37,526 bases of DNA from NCBI GenBank assembly GCA_945861435.1, contig CAMAUX010000055.1:1-37526 (forward strand). The letters run 5' to 3'. The notes under the pieces were generated by a model. The model saw only the letters and a program-made list of their open reading frames with translations, had not been told where the DNA came from and searched no databases. This DNA comes from Chthoniobacter flavus. GTDB lineage: Bacteria; Verrucomicrobiota; Verrucomicrobiia; Chthoniobacterales; Chthoniobacteraceae. Each line of letters opens with the position of its first letter. The stretch's first letter is position 1. The position numbers were made by a program, and so were the translations under genes. Positions 27,218 through 35,456 of the stretch are shown here, piece after piece.

Positions 27218-30200
27218 ATGCCCGGTGGCCGGATTTTTTCGGTGGCGGGATTGCCAACGGGGCGGGTGCCGTCGAAAGTGGCGGTCCACCCCGTGAAGAA
27301 TCAATCATCGCAGCCAGAGGGTTCGCCGCGTGACGGCGCCCGGATCGAGGTGCGCAATGCGCGCCAGAACAACCTCAAGGGGTTCGACTTGGACCTGCCC
27401 TTGGGCGAGTTGATCGTGGTCACGGGCCCGAGCGGGAGCGGCAAGTCGAGTCTGGCCTTCGACACGGTTTATGCAGAAGGGCAGAGGCGTTACGTGGAGA
27501 CGTTCTCGCCGTATACGCGGCAGTTCCTCGAGCGCATGGACAAACCGCAGGTGGATGCGATCCGGGGAATCCCGCCGGCGATCGCCATTGAGCAGGCCAA
27601 TCCGGTGAAGAGCACGCGCTCGACGGTGGGGACGATCACGGAGATCAACGATTACCTGAAGCTGTTGCTGCCGCGCGTGATGGAGGCGCGCTGTCCAGGA
27701 TGCCGGCGGGCCGTGCGACCGGAGAGCGCGCGCTCGATCGTGGAGGCGCTGTTGTCGCGTGCTGCAGGAATGCAGGGCGCGGTGTCGGGTGTGGTGACGT
27801 TTCCCGTGCCGGTGCCTGCAGGCACGCCGCCTGCCGAGTTCTTCGGGTTTCTGCAGCAGCAGGGTTATCTTCGTGTGTGGATCGAGGGGCGCGCAGTGCG
27901 CACGGATGAACCGGCGGGAGTGGACCGGTTGCCGGCGCAGGTGGCGGTGATTCAGGATCGGGTGGCGCTGACTCAGGAGCATCGTTCACGCTTGAGCGAG
28001 GCCGTGGAGACGGGGCTGCGTTTTGGGAAGGGACGGTTGCTGGTGATGGTGCAGCAGGAGGGCGGTGCATCCGATGCGGTGTCCTTCTCGAGCGGATGGC
28101 ATTGTGCGGAATGCGACGTGGAGATCACTGCGCCGACGCCCGGGCTCTTCAGTTTCAATCATCCACTGGGAGCGTGTGCGAAGTGCCGCGGGTTCGGGCG
28201 GACGATCACGATTGACCTGGAGCGTGCGATTCCGGACCGCTCCCTGAGCATCGCGGAGGGAGTCGTGAAGCCGTTCCAATCGGAGAGCGGGAAGGAGTGT
28301 CAGCGGGATTTGTTGAAGGCGGCGCGTGCGCGCGGTCTGGATGTGCGCAAGGCGTTTGCGTCGCTGCCTGCGGAGGATCAGCGGTGGGTGTTGCACGGGG
28401 AGCGGCCCGCGGCGACGTCGGAGGAGAATTGGTCGGAGGGGCTTTGGTACGGGGTGAAGGGGTTCTTCGACTGGCTGGAGACGAAGGCTTACAAGATGCA
28501 CGTGCGCGTGCTGCTAAGCCGGTACCGGTCCTACGCGTTGTGCCCGGATTGCGGAGGCGGGCGGTACCGCGCGGCGACGTTGAACTTTCACTTGGACGGG
28601 CGGACGCTGCCGGAGTTGATGGCGCTGGGAGTGGGGGAGCTGGGGCGCGTGCTGGAGGCGCATGCGGTGCCTGCGGGCGACACCACGGCGGAGATGTTGA
28701 AGACGATGGTGGGATCGCGGTTGCGCTATCTGTGCGAGGTGGGGCTGGAGTACCTGAGTCTGGACCGGCCCACGCGCACGCTCAGCGGCGGCGAGATTGA
28801 GCGGGTGAATCTGACGACATGCCTTGGGGCGTCGCTGGTGAACACGCTCTTCGTGCTCGATGAACCCAGTGTGGGCCTGCATCCGCGGGACACGGTGAAG
28901 TTGATCGGCGTGCTCGAGCAGTTGCGCGACAAGGGCAACACGCTGCTGGTGGTGGAGCACGAGGAGGCGGTGATCCGCGCGGCGGATCATGTGGTCGAGC
29001 TCGGGCCAGGGCGCGGAGCCGCGGGTGGCGGCCTCGTGTTTTCAGGAACCGTGCCGCAGTTGATGCGCAGCAAGGGCACGCTGACGGCGGATTATCTGGC
29101 GGGCCGCCGCGGGATTGCGGTGCCGGAGAAGCGGCGCAAACCGGCGGGGTTTGTCCGCGTGGAAGGCGCGTCGGAGCACAATTTGCGCGGGGTCGATGTG
29201 GAGATTCCGCTGGGAGTTTTTGCGTGTGTGACGGGAGTTTCCGGCTCTGGGAAAAGCACGCTGGTGCACGAGGTGCTGTATGAGAACCTGCGGGTGGCGC
29301 TGGGGGAGGCGGCCGAGGAGACGCGGGGCGCATGCCGCGCGATCCATGGAGCGGAGCAGCTCGGGCAGGTGGTGATGGTGGATCAGTCGCCGCTTTCGCG
29401 CACACCGCGTTCCAGCCCGGCGGTGTACGTGGGGGTGTTCGAGGATATCCGCGAACTGTTCGCGCGCACGGCGGATGCAGCCGCGCGCGGCCTCGGTGCG
29501 AGCGCGTTTTCGTTCAACTCAGGCGTCGGACGCTGCGAGCGGTGCGGCGGTGGCGGCTTTGAAAAAATCGAGATGCAGTTTCTGAGCGACGTCTTCGTGC
29601 GCTGTCCGGAGTGCGAGGGGAAGCGGTACCAGGCGCATGTGCTGGAGGTGCGCTTGGAAGGGGCCGGCGGCGCGAAGTCGGTGGATGAAGTGCTGGGGCT
29701 GAGCGTGACCGAGGCGGTGCAGTTTTTTGAGGGAGTGCATGGGGCGGAGAAGATCGTGGCGCGGATCACCGGGCCTCTGCGCGTGCTCGAGGAGGTGGGG
29801 TTGGGATATCTGACGCTGGGCCAGCCGTTGAATCTGCTCTCTGGCGGTGAATCGCAGCGCATCAAGCTGGTGGAACGGCTGGTGGCTGGATCGAAGGGGA
29901 CGAAGGGCACGAAGGGACCGAAGGGCGCAACGAGCGCAAAGAGTGCAAAGAGTGCAAAGAGTGCAAAGAGTGCAAAGAGTGGAGATGGGAAAAAGGAAGA
30001 GGAGAAGAAGGGAGTGCTGCTGATCATGGATGAGCCCACGACGGGGCTGCATCTGGATGATGTGGCGGTGCTCGTGAAGGTGTTTGATCGGCTGGTGGAG
30101 CAGGGGAACAGCCTGCTCGTGATCGAGCATCATCTGGAGGTGATCAAGTGCGCGGATCATGTGATCGATCTCGGGCCGGAGGCAGGCGCGGGTGGCGGGT

Positions 30201-32977
30201 TGGTGGTGGCCACGGGCACGCCGGAGGAGGTGGCGCGCGTGGACGGATCGCACACGGGCCGCTTTTTGCGCGATGTTCTGGGGGGTGTTCTGGGGGGTGT
30301 TCTGGAGAAGGACGGTGGGCGATTTGCGCAACTTGCGCGAGTTGCAGAGGGGCGGGTCGCGGAAAAAGTGCCGCGGGTGGCGGAGGCCCGGAGCATCACG
30401 GTGCACGGAGCGCGGGAGCACAATTTGAAGAACATCTCGCTGCAGATTCCGCGGGACGAGTTGGTGATCATCACCGGGTTGAGCGGATCCGGGAAATCGA
30501 CGCTCGCGTTTGACCTGTTGTTTGCGGAGGGGCAGAGGCGTTTTCTGGACAGCATGTCGGCGTACGCGCGGCAGTTCGTGGAGCAGTTGGAGCGGCCCGA
30601 TGTGGACTTGATCGCGGGTCTGCCGCCGAGCGTGGCGATCGAGCAGCGGCTCACACGCGGCGGCGGAAAATCAACGGTGGCGACGGTGACGGAGGTTTAT
30701 CATTTCCTGCGTTTGCTCTACGCGAAGGCGGGGACGCAGTTCTGTCCGACGTGCGATGTGGCGGTGGAACGGCAGGCGCTTTCAGAAGTCGAGAAGCGTG
30801 CGGAGGCGCTTGCACGCAAGGGTCCGCTGCGGGTGCTGGCGCCGCTGGTGAAGGGGCGCAAGGGCTTCCACACGGAGGTGGCGGAATGGGCGGGGAGACA
30901 GGGGTTCACGACGCTGCGGGTGGACGGAGACTGGGTGGAGGTGGAGGGGTTTGAGAAACTGGAACGGTTCCGTGAACACACGATCGAGGTGCTGGTGGGT
31001 GCGGAGCGGGAGCCCGCAAAGGTGCGTGCGCTGGTGAAGCGTGCGCTGGAGATCGGGAAGGGGACGGCGCTGCTGCTCGATGGGCGGGGCAAGAGCACGG
31101 TGCTGAGCATTACGCAGAGCTGTCCCGGGTGCGGGGAATCCTTTGAGGATCTGGATCCGCGGCTGTTCTCGTTCAACTCGCCGCACGGATGGTGCGCGCA
31201 GTGCAATGGGTTCGGCGAGGTGTGGCGGCTTTCAGTGAATCCGAAGCTGGAGACGGAGGTGGAGCGGGAGATGGATGCGGAGCGTCAGCATGAGCAGTTG
31301 GAAGAGGGCGAGTCCGAGCCGTGTCCCGGGTGTGCGGGCGGTCGGTTGAATGCGGTGGCGAGGCACGTGCGCATCCATGGGGCGAGCATCGACGAGGTGG
31401 TGGGATGGAGCGCGAGCGCGGCTTCGCGCTGGATGGGGAAGCTGAAGTTCAGCGGAGTGCATCAGCGGATCGCGGCGGATATTTTACCGGAGATCCGGCA
31501 GCGGTTGCTGTTTCTGAGCGAGGTGGGGCTCGATTACCTCGCGCTGAACCGTTCGGCGAAGACGTTGAGCGGCGGGGAGTCGCAGCGCATCCGGCTGGCG
31601 GCGCAACTGGGGTCCAATCTGCGCGGGGTGTTGTACGTGCTGGATGAGCCGACGATTGGGCTGCATCCGCGGGACAACGCGCAGCTCCTCGACACGCTGG
31701 AGGCGCTCAAGCGCAAGGGCAACTCACTGGTGGTGGTGGAGCATGATGAGGAGACGATGCGCCGTGCAGACACCATCATCGACCTCGGGCCAGGGGCCGG
31801 AACGCGCGGCGGTCAGGTGGTGGCGTGCGGGACGCTCGCCGAGATCAAACGCAATCCGCAATCGGTTACCGGCCGGTGTCTGCGCGAGCCGCTGAGGCAT
31901 CCGGTGCGCGGCGGACGGCGGAGTCTCGCGGATGCAGAGCATTGGCTGGAAATCCGCAACGCTTCGCTGCGAAACCTGAAGGATCTGAGCGCGCGGATTC
32001 CGCTGGGCCGCCTGACGGTGATCAGCGGGGTGTCGGGTTCTGGAAAGAGCACGCTGATGCGCGGCGTGCTGAAGCCGGCGGTGGAGGCGGCGTTGAAAGG
32101 GGCACGGGGGCGCGGGAAGCGCGGTGCGGCTCTGGCGCAGGTGCGCGGGGTGGAGCGAGTGGAGGCGGTGTACGAGGTGGATCAGTCACCGATTGGAAAG
32201 ACATCGCGATCGACGCCCGCGACGTACCTCAATGTGTTCGACGAAATCCGGAAGCTGTATGCGCAGGTGCCGCTGGCGCGGATGCGCGGGTATACGTCGG
32301 GGCGGTTTTCATTCAACACGGAGGGCGGGCGCTGCGAGGGCTGCGGCGGGCAGGGGATGGTGAAGGTGGAGATGAACTTCCTGCCGGCGAGTCATGTGCT
32401 GTGTCCGGAGTGCGCGGGGCGGCGTTATGAGGCGGCAACGCTGGAGGTGCTCTACAACGGGAAAAGCATCGCGGATGTGATGGAGATGAGCCTCGAGGAG
32501 GCGGCGGTATTCTTTGCGCCAGTGACGAAGGTGGCGGGTCCTCTGCGGCTGCTGTGCGACACGGGACTGGGCTACCTGAAGCTCGGGCAGCCGAGTCCGA
32601 CGCTGAGCGGAGGCGAGGCGCAGCGGCTCAAGCTGGTGTTTGAACTCACGCGCGGGCTGGGGCGTGCGCGGGTGTCGCGGCGCCCGGACCGTTCGATTTT
32701 GTACCTGCTGGAGGAACCCACGATCGGGCTGCACATGGGGGATGTGACGGAGCTTTTGAAAGTGCTGCATCGGTTGGTGGACGAGGGCCACACGGTGGTG
32801 GTGATCGAGCATCATCTCAGCGTGGTGGCGGAGGCGGATTACGTGCTCGATATCGGGCCGGAAGCCGGGCCGGACGGAGGCGAGGTGGTGGCCGCGGGGA
32901 CACCGGAAGAGGTGGCAAGGGTGAAGCGCAGCCGGACGGCACCGTTCTTGCGGGAGGTGCTGGAGGCGGGGCATTAG
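27218..32977 (+). CDS. uvrA: UvrA, tandem-duplicated excinuclease subunit A
   Basis: 1919 residues from the ATG at 27218 (GTG starts at 27266 and 27293 are alternatives), about twice the usual ~940. UvrA finds DNA lesions and loads UvrB. Two complete UvrA units are fused. Four Walker A loops: GPSGSGKSS (70), GVSGSGKST (673), GLSGSGKST (1087), GVSGSGKST (1604). Walker B/D-loops: LDEPSVGLH, MDEPTTGLH, LDEPTIGLH and LEEPTIGLH. Both units have CxxC zinc modules (CAECDVE...CAKCRGFG; CERCGGGGF...CPECEGKRY; CPGCGES...CAQCNGFG; CEGCGGQGM...CPECAGRRY). Residues 891-931 are a low-complexity Lys/Ser/Thr/Gly/Glu insertion between the second signature motif and its Walker B. Chlamydial UvrA is likewise about 1790 residues, so the fusion fits the PVC group. 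The frame is open far upstream, antisense to cheA, but that is not coding. Confidence 0.95.
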   Translation: MPGGRIFSVAGLPTGRVPSKVAVHPVKNQSSQPEGSPRDGARIEVRNARQNNLKGFDLDLPLGELIVVTGPSGSGKSSLAFDTVYAEGQRRYVETFSPYTRQFLERMDKPQVDAIRGIPPAIAIEQANPVKSTRSTVGTITEINDYLKLLLPRVMEARCPGCRRAVRPESARSIVEALLSRAAGMQGAVSGVVTFPVPVPAGTPPAEFFGFLQQQGYLRVWIEGRAVRTDEPAGVDRLPAQVAVIQDRVALTQEHRSRLSEAVETGLRFGKGRLLVMVQQEGGASDAVSFSSGWHCAECDVEITAPTPGLFSFNHPLGACAKCRGFGRTITIDLERAIPDRSLSIAEGVVKPFQSESGKECQRDLLKAARARGLDVRKAFASLPAEDQRWVLHGERPAATSEENWSEGLWYGVKGFFDWLETKAYKMHVRVLLSRYRSYALCPDCGGGRYRAATLNFHLDGRTLPELMALGVGELGRVLEAHAVPAGDTTAEMLKTMVGSRLRYLCEVGLEYLSLDRPTRTLSGGEIERVNLTTCLGASLVNTLFVLDEPSVGLHPRDTVKLIGVLEQLRDKGNTLLVVEHEEAVIRAADHVVELGPGRGAAGGGLVFSGTVPQLMRSKGTLTADYLAGRRGIAVPEKRRKPAGFVRVEGASEHNLRGVDVEIPLGVFACVTGVSGSGKSTLVHEVLYENLRVALGEAAEETRGACRAIHGAEQLGQVVMVDQSPLSRTPRSSPAVYVGVFEDIRELFARTADAAARGLGASAFSFNSGVGRCERCGGGGFEKIEMQFLSDVFVRCPECEGKRYQAHVLEVRLEGAGGAKSVDEVLGLSVTEAVQFFEGVHGAEKIVARITGPLRVLEEVGLGYLTLGQPLNLLSGGESQRIKLVERLVAGSKGTKGTKGPKGATSAKSAKSAKSAKSAKSGDGKKEEEKKGVLLIMDEPTTGLHLDDVAVLVKVFDRLVEQGNSLLVIEHHLEVIKCADHVIDLGPEAGAGGGLVVATGTPEEVARVDGSHTGRFLRDVLGGVLGGVLEKDGGRFAQLARVAEGRVAEKVPRVAEARSITVHGAREHNLKNISLQIPRDELVIITGLSGSGKSTLAFDLLFAEGQRRFLDSMSAYARQFVEQLERPDVDLIAGLPPSVAIEQRLTRGGGKSTVATVTEVYHFLRLLYAKAGTQFCPTCDVAVERQALSEVEKRAEALARKGPLRVLAPLVKGRKGFHTEVAEWAGRQGFTTLRVDGDWVEVEGFEKLERFREHTIEVLVGAEREPAKVRALVKRALEIGKGTALLLDGRGKSTVLSITQSCPGCGESFEDLDPRLFSFNSPHGWCAQCNGFGEVWRLSVNPKLETEVEREMDAERQHEQLEEGESEPCPGCAGGRLNAVARHVRIHGASIDEVVGWSASAASRWMGKLKFSGVHQRIAADILPEIRQRLLFLSEVGLDYLALNRSAKTLSGGESQRIRLAAQLGSNLRGVLYVLDEPTIGLHPRDNAQLLDTLEALKRKGNSLVVVEHDEETMRRADTIIDLGPGAGTRGGQVVACGTLAEIKRNPQSVTGRCLREPLRHPVRGGRRSLADAEHWLEIRNASLRNLKDLSARIPLGRLTVISGVSGSGKSTLMRGVLKPAVEAALKGARGRGKRGAALAQVRGVERVEAVYEVDQSPIGKTSRSTPATYLNVFDEIRKLYAQVPLARMRGYTSGRFSFNTEGGRCEGCGGQGMVKVEMNFLPASHVLCPECAGRRYEAATLEVLYNGKSIADVMEMSLEEAAVFFAPVTKVAGPLRLLCDTGLGYLKLGQPSPTLSGGEAQRLKLVFELTRGLGRARVSRRPDRSILYLLEEPTIGLHMGDVTELLKVLHRLVDEGHTVVVIEHHLSVVAEADYVLDIGPEAGPDGGEVVAAGTPEEVARVKRSRTAPFLREVLEAGH
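29888..30010 (+). repeat. Microsatellite-like insertion inside uvrA
   Basis: A purine-rich tract encoding GSKGTKGTKGPKG, then five Ala-Lys-Ser units, then GDGKKEEEKK. The core is five perfect copies of the 9-bp unit GCAAAGAGT (29935-29979), preceded by GACGAAGGGCAC-like iterations. The length is a multiple of three, so the frame is kept. Confidence 0.9.
30275..30306 (+). repeat. 12-bp tandem repeat in the uvrA inter-unit linker
   Basis: GTTCTGGGGGGT occurs twice and is followed by GTTCTGGA, encoding VLGGVLGGVLE in the linker joining the two UvrA units. Confidence 0.85.
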
Positions 32978-33527
32978 GGCGCGGGCGTTCGTAGCCCTTG
33001 GATGGAGGCGGGTTGGCGGGCGGGGCGGTGAAAGGTGGGTGCCTTGTGTGCGCTTCAGAGACAGGCTCTCACACCAAGCACGGGCACCAAGGCGGGGAAG
33101 AGCGGGGAAGAGCGGGGAAGAGCGGGGAAGAGCGGGGAAGAGCGGTGTCTCCTGTCCCGAGTGGAATGGAGATAAGGGCACCGATCGTGCCTTGTGGAGG
33201 GGCCTGAGAAAGCAACAGGCACTCGCATTTCCCCTAGCGACGCGCCCCGGCAGGGTGCGCGAGAAGGCTGACGATGCGAGAAGATTTTGTCCCTTGCGGG
33301 CGCCTTGCTGGCGTCTCAACTGCGGGCATGGCCGATGGGAGGAATTGCTAATCCACCCCAATCGGGTAGCTTTGCGCTCGTGAGTGCTGGCGAATCCACC
33401 TCGGTTCGGGAACCCGTGCGCAAGCGCGTGGGGGGAAGTCTTGCGCGTGGAAATGCACTGGCGCGGGTGGACGCTCTGCGGCGCAATGCACATGCACTGT
33501 TGGGGGGGAAGTGGAAGCCCGACGACG
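32978..33527. other. Intergenic, no gene; short repeats
   Basis: 550 bp between uvrA and the nucleotidyltransferase pseudogene. It contains a fragment (33047-33080, GTGCGCTTCAGAGACAGGCT then CTCACACCAAGCAC) that matches 34547-34581 in the hairpin-repeat array, a 10-bp tandem repeat at 33092-33145, and a TTTTGTCCCTTGCGGGC phrase (33285-33301) resembling 34612-34628. No protein family is recognisable in any frame. Confidence 0.7.
33092..33145 (+). repeat. 10-bp tandem repeat (GCGGGGAAGA)n
   Basis: Five perfect copies of GCGGGGAAGA plus a partial one, in non-coding DNA downstream of uvrA. Confidence 0.95.
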
Positions 33528-33997
33528 ATGGAACATTCGTTCGAAAAATTGTTGGGGCGTCTCGCTGAGGGTGACGTCCGGTTCATCCTCGTGGGCGGGC
33601 TTGCCGTGGCACTGCACGGATACGTGCGCCTCACCGAGGATGTGTGCTGATCGAATCGTCGGAGGAAAATGTCCGCCGCTTTCTCGTTTGCCTGTCAAAC
33701 TTTGGCGCGGGTTACGCCCGTGAACTCAGTGCCGCAGATTTCACGGATGAGGAGGGGGCAATCCGAATCGTGGAGGAGACCGAGCACTGCCAGTTGGATG
33801 TGTTCACACGCATGTCCGGGTTGCGCTACGGAGACCTTGAGCCGGATGCGCTGAGGCACACGCTCGGCAGGCACACGTTTTTCTACGCATCAAAGAGCGC
33901 CCTCATCCGCATGAAGTCCGCTTCTGTCCGTGAAAAGGATCACCTCGACGTGCTCGCGCTTCGCCGTCTGGAGCAGGATCCCAACGCATTCCTCTGA
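33528..33997 (+). pseudogene. Broken nucleotidyltransferase (AbiEii/DUF6036-like)
   Basis: The frame from the ATG at 33528 reads MEHSFEKLLGRLAEGDVRFI, LVGGLAVALHGYVRLTEDVC and stops at 33650. The rest continues in another frame from 33644 (VLIESSEENVRRFLVCLSNF ... KDHLDVLALRRLEQDPNAFL, stop at 33997). Joined, they form a ~155-residue nucleotidyltransferase of the type seen with toxin-antitoxin and abortive-infection systems: GG...TEDVD(L/V)LI. The break is a net loss of one base modulo three (a 4-base loss restores a good reading) and falls exactly on the expected second catalytic Asp. A sequencing error is possible. Confidence 0.75.
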
Positions 33998-34718
33998 GCC
34001 GGCCGGGCTCAGAAAGGCCCAGAAAGGCCGATATTTTGCCTGTCCCTGGTTCCCTCACACCAAGGCACAGAGGCACCAAGAAAAACTCCCAATCACCAGA
34101 ACGCATCTCCCCTTGGTGCCGTTGTGCCTCCGTGTGAGAACCCTGAACTGCACCCCACACCATGGCTTCATGCCGTTTTGTGAGACTCAGAGATGGCAGA
34201 AAGGGGGCATACACGAGGGCAGTGGAAACGGAGATTTTGCCTGTCCCTATCCGCACACTATCGGCATTCCCTCACACCAAGGCACAGAGGCACCAAGAAA
34301 AACTCCCAATCACCAGAACGCCTCTCCCCTTGGTACCGTTGTGCCTCCGTGTGAGAACCCTGAACTGCACCTCGCACCATGGCTTCATGCCGTTTTTGTG
34401 AGACTCAGAGATGGCAGAAAGGGGGCAGACACGAGGGCAGTGAAACGGAGATTTTGCCTGTCCCTATCGGCACACCAAGGCACAGAGGCACCAAGAAAAA
34501 CTCCCAATCACCAGAACGCATCTCCCCTTGGTGCCGTTGTGCCTCCGTGCGCTTCAGATGCAGGTTCTCACACCAAGGCACCAAGCTCACCAAGCGGTAA
34601 GGAACGGATATTTCGCCTGTCCCTTGCGGGCTTTGCCATTTTTGGATTTGCGGTGGTGCCCGCCCGTCATCGTGGTGGGGTGGCGCAGCAGGCGTGGGTG
34701 TGGTAGTGTTGGGCCATA
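33998..34718. other. Gene-free stretch before the toxin-antitoxin pair
   Basis: It is occupied by the hairpin-repeat array. The last ~90 bp (34626-34718) are ordinary spacer leading to the antitoxin gene and contain no obvious promoter. A plus-strand open frame spans most of it (33930-34706), but its sequence simply repeats with the DNA repeat. Confidence 0.8.
34030..34625 (+). repeat. Tandem array of a ~217-bp hairpin repeat, ~2.5 copies
   Basis: Units begin near 34030, 34228 and 34448 with GAnATTTTGCCTGTCCCT and share a GAACTGCACC...CCATGGCTTCATGCCG block (34143-34228 and 34360-34447). Each unit holds a long inverted repeat: arms 34054-34080/34112-34138, 34271-34297/34329-34355 and 34471-34495/34527-34550 (CACACCAAGGCACAGAGGCA against CTTGGTGCCGTTGTGCCTCC), with a loop of about 31 bases that is nearly identical in all three. 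A fourth TGTCCCT core is at 34612. Open frames through this stretch are repeat translations, not genes. Confidence 0.9.
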
Positions 34719-34946
34719 GTGAAATTCACCCGCATGACGCGCGATCCGAATACGATGGGCGGAAGGCCCTGTATCCGCGGCCTTCGAGTGACTGTGGGTT
34801 CGCTCGTCGGGATGGTGGCTGCCGGGCGTTCCGTGGATGAGAATCTGCGTTTGCACCCGTATCTCGTTGCGGAGGACATCCGCGAGGCCCTCGCGTATGC
34901 AGCTTGGCGGGTTGAGGAGATCGAGCTCCCTCTCGTGGCGGGGTGA
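34719..34946 (+). CDS. DUF433 antitoxin (VapB-like)
   Basis: 75 residues from a GTG at 34719 (an ATG at 34734 is the alternative). The sequence MKFTRMTRDPNTMGGRPCIR followed by GLRVTVGSLVGMVAAG is the DUF433 signature, with the helix-turn-helix-like second half LRLHPYLVAEDIREALAYAAWR. DUF433 proteins pair with DUF5615 PIN-like toxins as in this window. It probably binds the toxin and represses the shared promoter. The toxin gene begins 41 bp downstream. Confidence 0.85.
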   Translation: MKFTRMTRDPNTMGGRPCIRGLRVTVGSLVGMVAAGRSVDENLRLHPYLVAEDIREALAYAAWRVEEIELPLVAG

Positions 34947-34969
34947 ATGGGGTGAATGCGGTGAATGGG
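34943..34969 (+). repeat. 9-bp tandem repeat over the antitoxin stop codon
   Basis: Three copies of GTGAATGGG (the middle one GTGAATGCG). The first copy contains the antitoxin TGA (34944-34946). Confidence 0.85.
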
Positions 34970-34987
34970 AGGTGGTGAGGGAGGGGT

Positions 34988-35365
34988 GTGGCGGTGAGAG
35001 TGCTGGTCGACATGAATCTCTCCCCTGACTGGGTGGGGTATCCCACCGAGGCTGGTTTCGAAGCGGTACATTGGTCGGCGATCGTTGCCGGCAATGCCCC
35101 GGACGCGGTGTTGATGAGTTGGGCCCGGGACAACGAACATGTGGTTTTTACGCATGACTTGGATTTCGGAATCCTGCTTGCCCACAGTAAGGAGGGAAGG
35201 CTGAGCGTGATTGAGACGCGCGCTCGCGATTTGTCTGTGAATCACATCGGGGTGTTGGTGGTTGGGGCATTGCGCGCCCATGAGGACGCGCTGGAGCGCG
35301 GGGCGCTCGTCACTGTGGACGAGGTCAGATCGGGGATTCGGATCTTGCCGATCTTACCTGGTTGA
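34988..35365 (+). CDS. DUF5615 PIN-like toxin
   Basis: 125 residues from a GTG at 34988, preceded by GGTGAGGGAGGGG, a usable ribosome binding site. VRVLVDMNLSPDWVGYPTEA, WARDNEHVVFTHDLDFG and SVNHIGVLVVGALRAH are typical of the DUF5615 (Mut7-C-like PIN) family; Asp8 and the acidic THDLDFG block are the expected metal-binding residues of an RNase. With the upstream DUF433 gene it forms a VapBC-like toxin-antitoxin unit. Both genes look intact. Confidence 0.85.
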   Translation: MAVRVLVDMNLSPDWVGYPTEAGFEAVHWSAIVAGNAPDAVLMSWARDNEHVVFTHDLDFGILLAHSKEGRLSVIETRARDLSVNHIGVLVVGALRAHEDALERGALVTVDEVRSGIRILPILPG

Positions 35366-35456
35366 GCGTCGGAAACCTCCCCATCCCAAGAAGCGGGGGT
35401 TGTCCCTTGCAGGCGTCTCTCTTTCCGCTCGTGATGCTTTGTGGTGGGATGACGCG

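Noticed and set aside
27218-32977. Two adjacent uvrA genes rather than one
   Set aside because: The frame is unbroken through the linker near 30270-30400, with no stop codon or ribosome binding site separating the units.
33092-34550. A possible CRISPR array in the repeat-rich stretch
   Set aside because: The 10-bp units are contiguous with no spacers, and the ~217-bp units have conserved, not unique, intervening sequence. No cas gene is present.
33930-34706. A 258-codon plus-strand frame
   Set aside because: Its peptide repeats because the DNA is a tandem repeat with hairpins; no start signal and no family match.
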